A stretch of 42,343 nucleotides of DNA from Paenibacillus montaniterrae (GTDB lineage Bacteria; Bacillota; Bacilli; Paenibacillales; Paenibacillaceae): assembly GCF_018403185.1 (NCBI RefSeq), contig NZ_BOSE01000018.1, positions 1 to 42,343 of the forward strand. Reading direction: 5' to 3'. A model generated the notes under the pieces. It did not search any database. It was not told the DNA's origin and saw only the letters and a program-made list of their open reading frames with translations. This document shows positions 1 to 7,535 of the stretch, piece after piece; within the stretch, counting starts at the first letter, position 1, and each line of letters begins with the position of its first letter. The translations under genes and the position numbers were made by a program.

Positions 1-149
1 TTAATCTTACGGCTTCTTCTTTAAATGCTTTGTCATATCTTTTCATTCGTGCTCAACTCCCTCGTCAGCTTTCATTCTATTTCATATGAGGGGGTTTTGC
101 GACTGCATTTTTATCGTAGCACTCCAATCGGCTATCTCGTTCAGACGTA
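1..149. other. Array-distal flank with a possible decayed repeat
   Basis: No gene is visible here. Positions 69-103 keep the two ends of a CRISPR repeat (CTTTCA at one side, TTTGCGAC at the other) around an unrelated centre, 46 bases from the last good repeat. This would fit a worn terminal repeat at the leader-distal end of array 1, but the match is weak. Confidence 0.3.
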
Positions 150-457
150 CTTTCAATCCACGCATCCGCGTAGGATGCGACCTTATCAAGTGTACTTGTT
201 CCTTCAAGAAGGGGAAGCTTTCAATCCACGCATCCGCGTAGGATGCGACCTTGGCCATAGATGTCATTTAAAAGTTCCAAATATGCACTTTCAATCCACG
301 CATCCGCGTAGGATGCGACACTTTCGTACCAAACGACTGAAAGTAGACGAATCGTGCGCTTTCAATCCACGCATCCGCGTAGGATGCGACCGGACTATAT
401 TTTAGGAACTGTGTTCGAGGTTGAGCTTTCAATCCACGCATCCGCGTAGGATGCGAC
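150..457 (-). CRISPR. CRISPR array 1, type I-C, five repeats
   Basis: Five identical 32-bp repeats lie at 150-181, 218-249, 288-319, 359-390 and 426-457, separated by four unique spacers of 35-39 bp. Read on the minus strand each repeat starts GTCGCATCC and ends GTGGATTGAAAG, the classic I-C form, with a 6-bp stem GCATCC/GGATGC around TACGC. The leader is to the right, so transcription runs leftward. The array lies directly downstream of cas2. No spacer target was recognised in this window. Confidence 0.97.
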
Positions 458-626
458 AGCCCACACATTTCGCCTTTATATAGCAAGCATTTGCAAGCGC
501 TTTAGTGCGGATCGGTTTAAATGTACCATATTTCAGAGACAATTTCACCCTAAAATTGCCGAAAACCCTTATTTTATGCGGGGTGCGGATCTCCCAGGGT
601 TTTTATGTGAGCTTCCGATCCGCACC
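458..626 (-). promoter_or_regulatory. Leader of CRISPR array 1
   Basis: This stretch is homologous to the segments beside arrays 2 and 3. On the minus strand it carries a candidate promoter with extended -10 TGGTACATT (-10 at 520-525), 17 bp from GTGAAA (543-548). The spacing is kept in all three leaders. GTGCGGATC (505-513, plus strand) overlaps the predicted start point. The distal end is a perfect 10-bp dyad, 582-591 with 617-626. The leader role follows from position and conservation; the promoter is inference. Confidence 0.8.
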
Positions 627-641
627 AACCTGCAAGGCAAA

Positions 642-682
642 CAGGCTTTCAGCCACCATCTCAATTGGCGACTGAAAGCCTG
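642..682 (-). terminator. Terminator of the cas operon
   Basis: A perfect 11-bp stem pairs CAGGCTTTCAG (642-652) with CTGAAAGCCTG (672-682), 16 bp beyond the cas2 stop codon. On the minus strand a short T-rich stretch follows. A homologous hairpin stands at 10834-10870 between array 3 and the leader of array 2. Confidence 0.7.
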
Positions 683-698
683 GCGTCCTACAAAGAAG

Positions 699-998
699 CT
701 AAAAAATCAACGGTGAATCCAAATCTAATGATTTCTTAACCCCTATATGCTCGACTTTATTTTTATATTGATTACCAATCTGGTAAAAACGCAAGCTGTC
801 TTTCTCAGGATCAATGATGTCAATGAGCTGATGCTTCAAACTCGCTAGCTGCGCAGCGTCTATATGACATTCAAACACTGAGTTCTGTACACGCTGACCA
901 TAGTTTTGACATAGCTTTGATACTCGACGCAGTCGTGTTTTTCCATCTCCCTCGATCAAGCTCACATCATACGTAATAAGTACAAGCAATCTATCCAC
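699..998 (-). CDS. cas2: CRISPR-associated endonuclease Cas2
   Basis: 99 residues. Cas2 forms the Cas1-Cas2 integrase that inserts new spacers at the leader end of arrays. The N-terminus (MDRLLVLITYDV) has the ferredoxin-like first strand and the conserved Asp of the family, and a second motif QNSVFECHID follows mid-protein. The start is GTG, directly after the cas1 stop codon, with a GGAAGTAG site inside the end of cas1, so the two are translationally coupled. It is the last gene of the leftward operon; the hairpin at 642-682 and array 1 follow. Length is normal for a type I-C Cas2. Confidence 0.95.
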   Translation of the reverse strand: MDRLLVLITYDVSLIEGDGKTRLRRVSKLCQNYGQRVQNSVFECHIDAAQLASLKHQLIDIIDPEKDSLRFYQIGNQYKNKVEHIGVKKSLDLDSPLIF

Positions 999-2030
999 CT
1001 ACTTCCATAGAAACGGAGCGTACTCGTCCAAATCATTACGCAAATGTCTAGCGAGCAATTGAGCCTGTGCATGCGGCACTAATCCCCACGCTATTTTTTC
1101 TCCCAAGTATGGATGGGTGATCTTTTCCGCTTTCTTTGCTTGCCAAGCATTGAGAAATGTTCTTCTAGGTTCTTCCTTCAACAGTACTGCTCCGTTTTCT
1201 TTTACCCAAAAGTCATCTTTCGTAATGACCCGTTTATTAATTAGTGACAACACAAAGCGATCTGCATATATTCCCCGCAGTTCTTCAATCATATCTAACG
1301 CCAGCGAGATGCGCCCTGGACGGTCTCGATGCAAAAAACCTACATATGCGTCTAGACCAATCCCTTCCAGTGCAGCCGCCATATCCCTGGAGAGCAAGGA
1401 GTATGCTAATGAAAGCATCGCATTTACATTGTCCAGCGGCGGCCTGCGAGAGCGTCCATGAAATACGAAGTCTTGCTCCTGCTGTAAAATCATATCGTTA
1501 AACAGCCCAAAATAAATGGCCGCTGCCTGTCCTTCCAATCCTCTAAGCTGCTCCAGATCCTCACAATGGCGTACTTCCCTTATATAGCTCGATAGCTCGA
1601 TTGAAGCTGCTTTAAAACGCTCTGCGTCAATTCGCAGCCCATGCTCTCGGGTCATCCTTTCAAGCATCCATTTATGATTATAAAGCTTGCCAACGATAAA
1701 ATTACGCGCGATTTTGGCAGAACGCGTCTCACTGTCCGAAATGCGGTACTGTTCCTTGCGCAGCACCACATTTCCTTTGCTCTCACCGATGACTCTAGCC
1801 TGGAACCTGCCGCTGCTAGTAAAAAAGGACAATGCAATATTTCGATCCGCACAATACCCCATTAATGCTGGACTGGCTCCCGTATAACCAAATGTCACAA
1901 TTGCTTCAATATTATGCAAAGGCACTCGGCCAACATTTTTTTCCTCTTTCCTTAATACAATATTTTCTCCATCAAGAGACAAATACATATCGGGCTGGGT
2001 GACATACAACGTATTCAGCAGTTTTTTCAT
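999..2030 (-). CDS. cas1: CRISPR-associated integrase Cas1 (type I-C)
   Basis: 343 residues, full length. Cas1 is the metal-dependent integrase of spacer acquisition, working with Cas2 and, in type I-C, with Cas4. The metal-binding residues are visible as Glu166 (LRGLEGQAA), His234 (GFLHRDRPGR) and Glu249/Glu250 (ALDMIEELR). The N-terminal beta domain contains the typical NIEAIVTFGYTGASPALM stretch. Its ATG overlaps the cas4 stop by the ATGA arrangement, and its own stop abuts the cas2 start, so cas4-cas1-cas2 form a tightly coupled adaptation block. No damage is seen. Confidence 0.97.
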   Translation of the reverse strand: MKKLLNTLYVTQPDMYLSLDGENIVLRKEEKNVGRVPLHNIEAIVTFGYTGASPALMGYCADRNIALSFFTSSGRFQARVIGESKGNVVLRKEQYRISDSETRSAKIARNFIVGKLYNHKWMLERMTREHGLRIDAERFKAASIELSSYIREVRHCEDLEQLRGLEGQAAAIYFGLFNDMILQQEQDFVFHGRSRRPPLDNVNAMLSLAYSLLSRDMAAALEGIGLDAYVGFLHRDRPGRISLALDMIEELRGIYADRFVLSLINKRVITKDDFWVKENGAVLLKEEPRRTFLNAWQAKKAEKITHPYLGEKIAWGLVPHAQAQLLARHLRNDLDEYAPFLWK

Positions 2031-2692
2031 TCAAAGATCACCCCGTCGATATAGCTTCTCACTGAGCGCTTTTGCATTAGCTGCGGCATACAAATATGCT
2101 GCAAGGAACAACTTTTACAATAAGCGCCTGTTTTAACTTTAGGCGTATGCCTGCGAACATAATAGCTGTACATTTCCTCAACGATCTCTTTTACCGCTTG
2201 CTTGCGCTCATAAGTTAGCGGAACTTCGATCCGATGCTTTATTTCATCATAATAAATGTATCCTGTATGCAGCTCACAGCATAGCATCTCCTCAAGGCAC
2301 AGCGCTTGCGCAACCAATTGGACAATATCTTCATCCGACTTTTTCGGTTTGCCTCGTTTGTATTCAATCGGATAAGCTATATATTTGCCTTCGGCTGCAA
2401 AAATAGGAACGCCTTGCTCATCCTGTATAAATTCCACAACATCGCACTCGCCAGATAATTTTAGCTGATGAGAGACAACAGGCATCGCACGCACGACAAG
2501 CTTCTCTTTCCGCTTTTCTCTGACAAAGGGCTGATGCGCTTTCTCATGCACATGCTGTCCTTCAATCGTCTTTACGTTTTCCGCCCATTGCTGCTCGATA
2601 TGGATAAGTGCCCACTGTCGCTTGCAAAACTGGAAATGCTGTATGCCTGAAAGCATTAAATATTCATCAATATTATCGGCCTTCAAGGACAT
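2027..2692 (-). CDS. cas4: Cas4 nuclease, PAM-selecting adaptation factor
   Basis: 221 residues. Cas4 trims prespacers and checks the PAM before integration by Cas1-Cas2. The four iron-sulfur cysteines are present: Cys23 (QFCKRQW), Cys192 and Cys195 (YCKSC) and Cys201 (HICMP). The RecB-like nuclease residues are Asp84 (GECDVVEF) and Glu110 with Lys112 (PIEYKRGK). The following QLVAQALCLEE takes the place of motif III. The start overlaps the end of cas7 by 20 bp and the stop overlaps cas1 by 4 bp. The standalone form matches the I-C gene order. Confidence 0.95.
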   Translation of the reverse strand: MSLKADNIDEYLMLSGIQHFQFCKRQWALIHIEQQWAENVKTIEGQHVHEKAHQPFVREKRKEKLVVRAMPVVSHQLKLSGECDVVEFIQDEQGVPIFAAEGKYIAYPIEYKRGKPKKSDEDIVQLVAQALCLEEMLCCELHTGYIYYDEIKHRIEVPLTYERKQAVKEIVEEMYSYYVRRHTPKVKTGAYCKSCSLQHICMPQLMQKRSVRSYIDGVIFE

Positions 2693-3539
2693 CGACCTTT
2701 AACCCTTCGAACTCATACAATTCAATGCTAAAATCATCAAATGATTTTGGATCATCTTTTTTTGGTTTCACTTGTAAAGAGCGATGAACCTTAGCTGAAG
2801 AGTACTGACCAAGCTTGGAATTGTGCTCCCACCAATACAGTTTATGCACCTCCATGCTGCCTTCTGGGCGCGCTGATGATGCATCATTTTCAAACAACGA
2901 TTGTAGAGCTTCTTTAATTTTCAATGCATCCTCATTTGAAAAGCCTGTTTTTTCAGCAAGCTGTGGGTTAATGCTGCCATAAAACACATACAAGCCATAA
3001 TCGACCCGATGCTTCATCCCCATCGTATCTGAGCCACGCTCCTTGCCAGACTCAGAGTTTACGCTTTTTGTAATTTGCACGCTTGTAATATCAATAGGAG
3101 TAACGCTCGTTGCAGTATGAATAGACACTGGGCCGCGCACACCAACTGATACTCCCTCCGCATCGCCTGAGCCCTTTTTAAAAGCAAATACTTGTCCAAA
3201 GCTGCGCACATCAATCCATTGCTGACAAGCAAGCTCAGCAAATTGCTCTTTCGACGCTTTTTTATCCTTCAACAGCTTAGCGATTTCCTCGACCGCATCA
3301 ACACGTGCACGAATACTATCATGTTCGTCATTTCGACGATCATTTGATTGGACAAGGATACTTTCTCCGGCATCCTGCAAGCGATTGCGAATTTTTCTTT
3401 TCAACGCAACATCAGACACCTCGCCCAAGCCATCATAATTTTGCCGCGGACGATTGCCGTTTAGCGGATCTCCATTAGGGTTAGCTTTCGTTGCTGAGAA
3501 AATAACTGCAAAATCCACCTTATGGTCTAGTACTGTCAT
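2673..3539 (-). CDS. cas7: Cascade backbone protein Cas7 (Csd2)
   Basis: 288 residues. Several Cas7 subunits form the backbone that wraps crRNA in the type I-C effector. The N-terminus has the family pattern FSATKANPNGDPLNGNRPRQ, and the central glycine-rich segment SFGQVFAFKKGSG and VGVRGPVSIH is as expected. The thumb of each Cas7 flips every sixth crRNA base out of the duplex, which matters for the partial target match seen at 7115-7133. It lies 41 bp after cas8 and overlaps cas4. Confidence 0.95.
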   Translation of the reverse strand: MTVLDHKVDFAVIFSATKANPNGDPLNGNRPRQNYDGLGEVSDVALKRKIRNRLQDAGESILVQSNDRRNDEHDSIRARVDAVEEIAKLLKDKKASKEQFAELACQQWIDVRSFGQVFAFKKGSGDAEGVSVGVRGPVSIHTATSVTPIDITSVQITKSVNSESGKERGSDTMGMKHRVDYGLYVFYGSINPQLAEKTGFSNEDALKIKEALQSLFENDASSARPEGSMEVHKLYWWEHNSKLGQYSSAKVHRSLQVKPKKDDPKSFDDFSIELYEFEGLKVDVLEGR

Positions 3540-3580
3540 CGTTTATTCTCCTCTCATTTTTACAATTTAGATACCCCATG

Positions 3581-3976
3581 TTACTCTGATGTCATTTCCA
3601 GCTCTTCCTGCTTATCATCGTCCTGCTTACTTCTTTGATACCATTCGTGGCGCTGGCTATAATAGCCGAGCAAATATTTGCCCGACAGTGGTTCATTATT
3701 AAACTTTTCATATGGAATACGTGAAGCAACCTCATCTATTGTCTTCGCAATATCTATTGCTTTAACACCTAATCTTGCTTGATATGGCTGCAAGCCGGCT
3801 TGTATCGTTTTCCATGTTCTTTCCGGATATCTTGCGAAAGAATTCATGTAACGAATAGCATTCGTTGCTCTTTTTTCATTTTGAGTCTTTAGAACTCTGC
3901 GCTCCAATATATCTGCTAGAGCCAGCAATCTGCCAAATAAATAATCTCGATCATTCTGATTCGGATCAAGTGCCAC
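3581..3976 (-). CDS. cas11c: Internal small subunit Cas11c, read from within cas8
   Basis: Type I-C effectors are known to need a small subunit made from an internal start inside cas8. Here a GTG at 3976-3974, in frame with cas8, is preceded by GGAGGG (3989-3984) with 7 bp spacing, a far better ribosome binding site than chance would usually give inside a gene. The product would have 131 residues, beginning at ALDPNQNDRDYLFGRLLAL and sharing the cas8 stop. Size and helical character fit Cas11c. A second, weaker option is a TTG about 48 bp upstream behind GGGAG. Expression itself is inferred. Confidence 0.72.
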   Translation of the reverse strand: MALDPNQNDRDYLFGRLLALADILERRVLKTQNEKRATNAIRYMNSFARYPERTWKTIQAGLQPYQARLGVKAIDIAKTIDEVASRIPYEKFNNEPLSGKYLLGYYSQRHEWYQRSKQDDDKQEELEMTSE

Positions 3977-5524
3977 GTCATATCCCTCCGTTACTGATTT
4001 AATCAATGCACATGTAATGCTCAATGTTTTCTCCCATTCCCATTGCTCCATCGATTGAGGGCTGCTCGAACGTTGAATAGCACTTCGCTCAATATCAAGT
4101 GGAATTTTTCGCTTGTCAATCATACATGGAAGCATTCGTTCCATTAAGCCTTTAACAATTTTTTCATTTGCATTGGAACCGTAAGCTGCAAAAGCTATAT
4201 CGCGTGTTGAAGGCGCACCGTAGAATGATACAAATTTGCCATCTTTATTTTTACGATAACGATGCAACCATGTACACTTGCTATGCCAGTCTTCGATTCT
4301 TTCAAAATACTTCTCCGCATCAAGATCGCGATAATAAAGCACTGCCATTCGACCTGTAGTCGCTGAATCAAGCAGCAATATATTAATGCGCGAGCTTGCC
4401 GAACCAAGGTCAGTCAGTAAACCATGAAGATAACCTCGCAGCGCCTTTTTAAATTGCTCCGCTACATCTTTATCCGTCGAAGCAACTTTAGCTGATGCTT
4501 GCTGCAGTTGCTCAGTGGGTAAAATATTTCCCCACATCATACTAAAGCTGTCTTCCGCAATATCAGGCACATTCGTTTTTTCATTGCCCCACACTAAAAA
4601 TACTCGGTTATCAATAATTTTCGCTTGTCGATTTATGAGCCATTTCAAGGCGTTGTGCGCCTTTTGAGAAGCATCGTAGCTAATGCTTACTGCTTCATTA
4701 CTTTCACTAAATCTTCCGCGAAATGTGAAGCCGCTCGTATCGTTGGCAGAAATCAGCTTCGCTTTATCTCCGGCATTTCTAATCTTATTGGCATGTCTCT
4801 CCGTACTCGGCTTTTTGTCGCCTGTTACGTAGCAATACGCATCATTGCCTAGCTTTTGCTCATAAAACTGAATAAAAGATGCAAACATTTCACTATCTTT
4901 CCAAACAGGTATAGCTACTTTTCCTGCTTCAACAACAGTGAAGCGGACAAATACACTTTCTTGTTCACCCGCTACTGCTGAAAAGATTTCTGGCTTGTCT
5001 GAATAAAGTGGTTTATATTTATCGTGCCATTTACTAATTAATTTGTTATGTTCATCAACTGCCAGTATTTTGTTATCAACCAAATCTCGTATTAAGCTCC
5101 CTTTGCTCACATAGCGATAAATGATTTTCACCTTTTCCGTCGCAAATGGCGACTCCGCCCATTCCTTTAATTGCTTTATGTACTCTTGATAATGAGTCGT
5201 TTGCTTTTTATCTGCAACATAATCATTGTAATCACCTGCAGTATAAATGAGCTTATCGTGCAGCGGATAAGGCGACACAACCGATCCGGCCCTGCTAGCA
5301 GAGTTCTCTGTACACGGAATTAACGTGCTTGTTTCATCCTTGCCTAAAACTCTGGCTCGAAAAAACTCCCCTGATTGATTAAGATCAACTTCAACTTGCG
5401 CATTTTGTGTCGTATGGGAAACTGGAAGCAATGTATATTCCTGGCCGTTATGCTTGACTTCAATGGTCCCAACCTGCTCACTATTTGCTTCATATGTTTT
5501 ATGCAAATTCAATAGCCAGCTCAT
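3581..5524 (-). CDS. cas8c: Cascade large subunit Cas8c (Csd1)
   Basis: 647 residues, a usual length for Cas8c. It is the large subunit that recognises the PAM (TTC in type I-C) and holds the non-target strand. Family signatures include the N-terminal MSWLLNLHKTYE and LPVSHTTQNAQVEV, then GEFFRARVLGKDE. The start codon overlaps the cas5 stop in an ATGA arrangement. The C-terminal 131 codons are alpha-helical and correspond to the separately translated small subunit Cas11c (see 3581-3976). The reading frame is intact. Confidence 0.95.
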   Translation of the reverse strand: MSWLLNLHKTYEANSEQVGTIEVKHNGQEYTLLPVSHTTQNAQVEVDLNQSGEFFRARVLGKDETSTLIPCTENSASRAGSVVSPYPLHDKLIYTAGDYNDYVADKKQTTHYQEYIKQLKEWAESPFATEKVKIIYRYVSKGSLIRDLVDNKILAVDEHNKLISKWHDKYKPLYSDKPEIFSAVAGEQESVFVRFTVVEAGKVAIPVWKDSEMFASFIQFYEQKLGNDAYCYVTGDKKPSTERHANKIRNAGDKAKLISANDTSGFTFRGRFSESNEAVSISYDASQKAHNALKWLINRQAKIIDNRVFLVWGNEKTNVPDIAEDSFSMMWGNILPTEQLQQASAKVASTDKDVAEQFKKALRGYLHGLLTDLGSASSRINILLLDSATTGRMAVLYYRDLDAEKYFERIEDWHSKCTWLHRYRKNKDGKFVSFYGAPSTRDIAFAAYGSNANEKIVKGLMERMLPCMIDKRKIPLDIERSAIQRSSSPQSMEQWEWEKTLSITCALIKSVTEGYDVALDPNQNDRDYLFGRLLALADILERRVLKTQNEKRATNAIRYMNSFARYPERTWKTIQAGLQPYQARLGVKAIDIAKTIDEVASRIPYEKFNNEPLSGKYLLGYYSQRHEWYQRSKQDDDKQEELEMTSE

Positions 5525-6246
5525 AACTCGCTTCCCTCCAACTCCTCTAGCAATTGCTCCGCAGATTGAATATTGGCGGCATCGAAATGCTTACTGCTTC
5601 GCTCTCCTATATGTTTAACCATCGTACATTGATCTGGTTGATCAAATTGGATGATGCCTTTCTTCATAACAGGTTTCCATAAACGTATGGATAGTTCACT
5701 CGTTCCTGTTTCATCAGGATAGTTGAAACCATGAAACATGGTGCCAAAATGAATTTCTCCCTCATAAAGATCATAAAAACCTTCACCTTCACCAAAAACA
5801 CAAGGCTCCACATACCCTTGGCACTCGCGTGCACCGAGAAAAATATCTCTCCTTCCTCCTGCTTTCACGCATCGCTTCAAAATATTATGGTGCTTATGCT
5901 CATTGCGATCGAATTCCAGGTCTGGGCGGTTCATATTAAATTCAAAATGACATCTCACCTGGTAATGTACATCCTTCAAATATGTATAGTTAGCGAGTGT
6001 GTTTCCTCCACCATATTCAATTGGACGTATACCTTTTGATTCCATCTGAATCGGCTTCATGATGCGAATTTCGTCTATTACATACATAATAGTTGGTTTC
6101 CAATAAATGGACTCTACTATTCCTTTAATAGCTTGGTATGTTGGAATTTGATAAGAAAGCTTCTCTCCTCCCAGCTTTGTTAGCGGATCAGTGAACAAGG
6201 CATAGTTTCCATACACTTCAAATTCAACAGAGTTTCTGAATTTCAT
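5521..6246 (-). CDS. cas5c: Cas5c, crRNA-processing endoribonuclease
   Basis: 241 residues from the ATG at 6246, chosen because AGGAGG sits a few bases upstream (6252-6257 region) and the product begins MKFRNSVEFEVYG as in the family; a longer frame to 6315 lacks such a site. In type I-C, Cas5c replaces Cas6 as the enzyme that cuts pre-crRNA at the repeat hairpin. Tyr48 (SIYWKPT) and Lys118-His119 (NEHKHH) sit two residues from the catalytic Tyr46, Lys116 and His117 known in Bacillus halodurans Cas5d. It heads the operon cas5-8-7-4-1-2 and overlaps cas8 by 4 bp. No cas6 is present. Confidence 0.94.
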   Translation of the reverse strand: MKFRNSVEFEVYGNYALFTDPLTKLGGEKLSYQIPTYQAIKGIVESIYWKPTIMYVIDEIRIMKPIQMESKGIRPIEYGGGNTLANYTYLKDVHYQVRCHFEFNMNRPDLEFDRNEHKHHNILKRCVKAGGRRDIFLGARECQGYVEPCVFGEGEGFYDLYEGEIHFGTMFHGFNYPDETGTSELSIRLWKPVMKKGIIQFDQPDQCTMVKHIGERSSKHFDAANIQSAEQLLEELEGSEL

Positions 6247-6339
6247 AGATTCACCTCCTGAAAATAGTAAGATGATTGTCTGATTTCTGTATTTTCGAAA
6301 ACATTTCCTACACAAAATATTTTAATAGTCTTACTTCAT

Positions 6340-6368
6340 GCTATAATAAATGCATGAGTGAGTTGCAA
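6340..6368 (-). promoter_or_regulatory. Candidate promoter of cas5-8-7-4-1-2
   Basis: On the minus strand TTGCAA (6363-6368) and TATAGC (6340-6345) are exactly 17 bp apart, about 95 bp before the cas5 start. This would let the effector and adaptation genes be expressed apart from cas3, from which they are separated by 1.4 kb. Confidence 0.5.
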
Positions 6369-6582
6369 GGAGAGCAATTAACAAATAATCTATATTATTA
6401 AGTCCTTTCTAAAAAAGACTTTTGTTTGTTATAACTTTCTTTGAAAAGATAATTTGTACTCATCGACTACTACAGATAAATTTGTATCTATTAAAGTGGT
6501 TGTGAAGCTTCAGGAAAGATTATCTTAATTAGTTTGATGGAACGGGCAGAAATTTCTTAGGTTAATTACATAAAGAAGCAGT

Positions 6583-7005
6583 TTATACACCTACAGATTC
6601 AACTTTACTTACTATTCCCCTTAGTTTCTCAGTTATTTGATGCTCCAATAAATAAAAATCCCTCTTTGAATCAGTCTTATATTTAATTATAGCGCGATGC
6701 TGAATGTCGAACGGAAACCTTGAGTTTCTTATATCCGAACAAATCAATACAATAGACTTTTTATGTGCAATAGCAAAACCTAATTCTAACCAGACATTAG
6801 GATTATCTAAAGATATATCTGCTAAAACTACTTGAGCATTCTTAATAGCAGTCTCTATTTCAATAATTGGGATCACAACCGACGGATCTCTATCAACTCT
6901 ATATGGAGTTAACCCCGCCGCATCTATAGATGGAACTAAACTATCCTCATATCGATTATCAAACGTACTCCCGTCAAAAGGCTGGATAACAAAACAGATT
7001 CCCAT
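6583..7005 (-). CDS. TIR/deoxyribosyltransferase-like protein, candidate Cascade-repressed toxin
   Basis: 140 residues from the ATG at 7005, behind GGGAGGT; an upstream in-frame ATG at 7023 has no such site. The fold family is the small Rossmann-like TIR / nucleoside 2-deoxyribosyltransferase-like group: CFVIQPF at the N-terminus, then VVLADISLDNPNVWLELGFA (60-79) with Asp63, the NPN turn and the candidate catalytic Glu74, then FPFDIQHRAIIKY. Relatives occur in defence islands and are predicted to act on nucleotides or NAD. It sits between cas3 and cas5, is AT-rich, and has its own consensus promoter containing two sites matching the nearby crRNA-like RNA. I infer a toxin held silent by Cascade. 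Toxicity and enzyme activity are not shown by the sequence. Confidence 0.72.
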   Translation of the reverse strand: MGICFVIQPFDGSTFDNRYEDSLVPSIDAAGLTPYRVDRDPSVVIPIIEIETAIKNAQVVLADISLDNPNVWLELGFAIAHKKSIVLICSDIRNSRFPFDIQHRAIIKYKTDSKRDFYLLEHQITEKLRGIVSKVESVGV

Positions 7006-7082
7006 TAAATAACCTCCCATCATTTAAATTTAATCTATCATCTAAAAAATGAAATTTTTAACAATTGTTCCTATCGATTTCT

Positions 7083-7111
7083 AGTATATATCCAAATAAT
7101 TCAAAAGTCAA
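7083..7111 (-). promoter_or_regulatory. Promoter of the TIR-like gene
   Basis: On the minus strand TTGACT (7106-7111) and TATACT (7083-7088) are separated by 17 bp, each one base off the sigma-A consensus. This is the best promoter match I found in the CRISPR region. Transcription would start near 7076 and leave a leader of about 70 nt. A gene this small with such a strong promoter suggests it is normally held down by a repressor. Confidence 0.75.
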
Positions 7112-7114
7112 ATA

Positions 7115-7153
7115 AAATAATACTTTATGTGAATAAATGATATTATATGTGAA
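7115..7153 (-). promoter_or_regulatory. Two tandem guide-RNA target sites with TTC PAMs
   Basis: On the minus strand two TTC triplets (7131-7133 and 7151-7153) are each followed by a sequence matching the guide of the small RNA at 7536-7635. The proximal site reads ACATAAAGTATTATTT (7130-7115) and matches 14 of 16 guide bases, with mismatches only at positions 6 and 12. The distal site reads ACATATAATATCATTT (7150-7135) and also matches 14 of 16, with mismatches at 8 and 12. The sites repeat with a 20-bp period. A 35-nt Cascade footprint from the proximal PAM would cover the -35 box at 7106-7111. TTC is the known I-C PAM. Confidence 0.75.
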
Positions 7154-7500
7154 TTAGATTATGTACAAATAGTTAGCAATGCCCGCCGAATTAGTTAGTG
7201 CCGAGCAAACCAGAAGAAGAGATTACCGGTAGCCCCATTTTTTAATGCAAGCGAACACCGCTGCAACTTATGCCTGAGCAAGTTCAATATTGGATATGCT
7301 GATGGCAATTAGAAGGTGAAATTTCAGTCAACGTACTGATCTCATCGGAAAACGAGGAATAGCCAAGTCTACACCATTATTTTCTGCATAAGACTATTTA
7401 AAAACTACATGTTGCCACGGCCCGTTTAAATGAAGTGATGTTATGGGCGAACTTCTTTTGACACTAACACGAGCTGGGCTAAAATTTAAACTAATTCTAT
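7154..7500. other. Non-coding stretch, unassigned
   Basis: About 350 bp between the target sites and the small RNA promoter. Reading frames are short and broken by stops on both strands. Short peptide-like runs such as MPEQVQYW and MGELLLTLTRAGLKF appear on the plus strand, so this may be decayed coding DNA, but I could not assign it to a family. Confidence 0.4.
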
Positions 7501-7501
7501 G

Positions 7502-7529
7502 TTGAATAACTACTTGAAAATGCTATACT
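7502..7529 (+). promoter_or_regulatory. Promoter of the crRNA-like small RNA
   Basis: On the plus strand TTGAAT (7502-7507) and TATACT (7524-7529) are 16 bp apart. A start 6-7 bp downstream falls on G7536, the first base of the repeat-like GTCGCC. The arrangement promoter, repeat-like unit, guide, terminator defines a complete short transcription unit. Confidence 0.65.
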
Positions 7530-7535
7530 TATATA

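Noticed and set aside
25..486. Open frames on both strands across array 1, and similar ones at 10349-10898 and 11223-11576
   Set aside because: They are translations of CRISPR repeats and spacers; the repeating peptides follow the 32-bp repeats.
475..486. TATATA near array 1 as the -10 of the leader promoter
   Set aside because: It is replaced by GCGCA in leaders 2 and 3 and has no -35 at the right distance, while the TGGTACATT/TGGTATAGT site is conserved in all three.
6340..6400. A further target of the crRNA-like guide at the cas5 promoter, i.e. cas autoregulation
   Set aside because: No TTC followed by ACATA-like sequence occurs there or upstream of cas3; only the TIR-like promoter region matches.
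7154..7500. A transposase or other decayed gene between the TIR-like gene and the small RNA
   Set aside because: Short peptide-like runs exist, but none matched a family I know, and no terminal inverted repeats or target duplication were seen.
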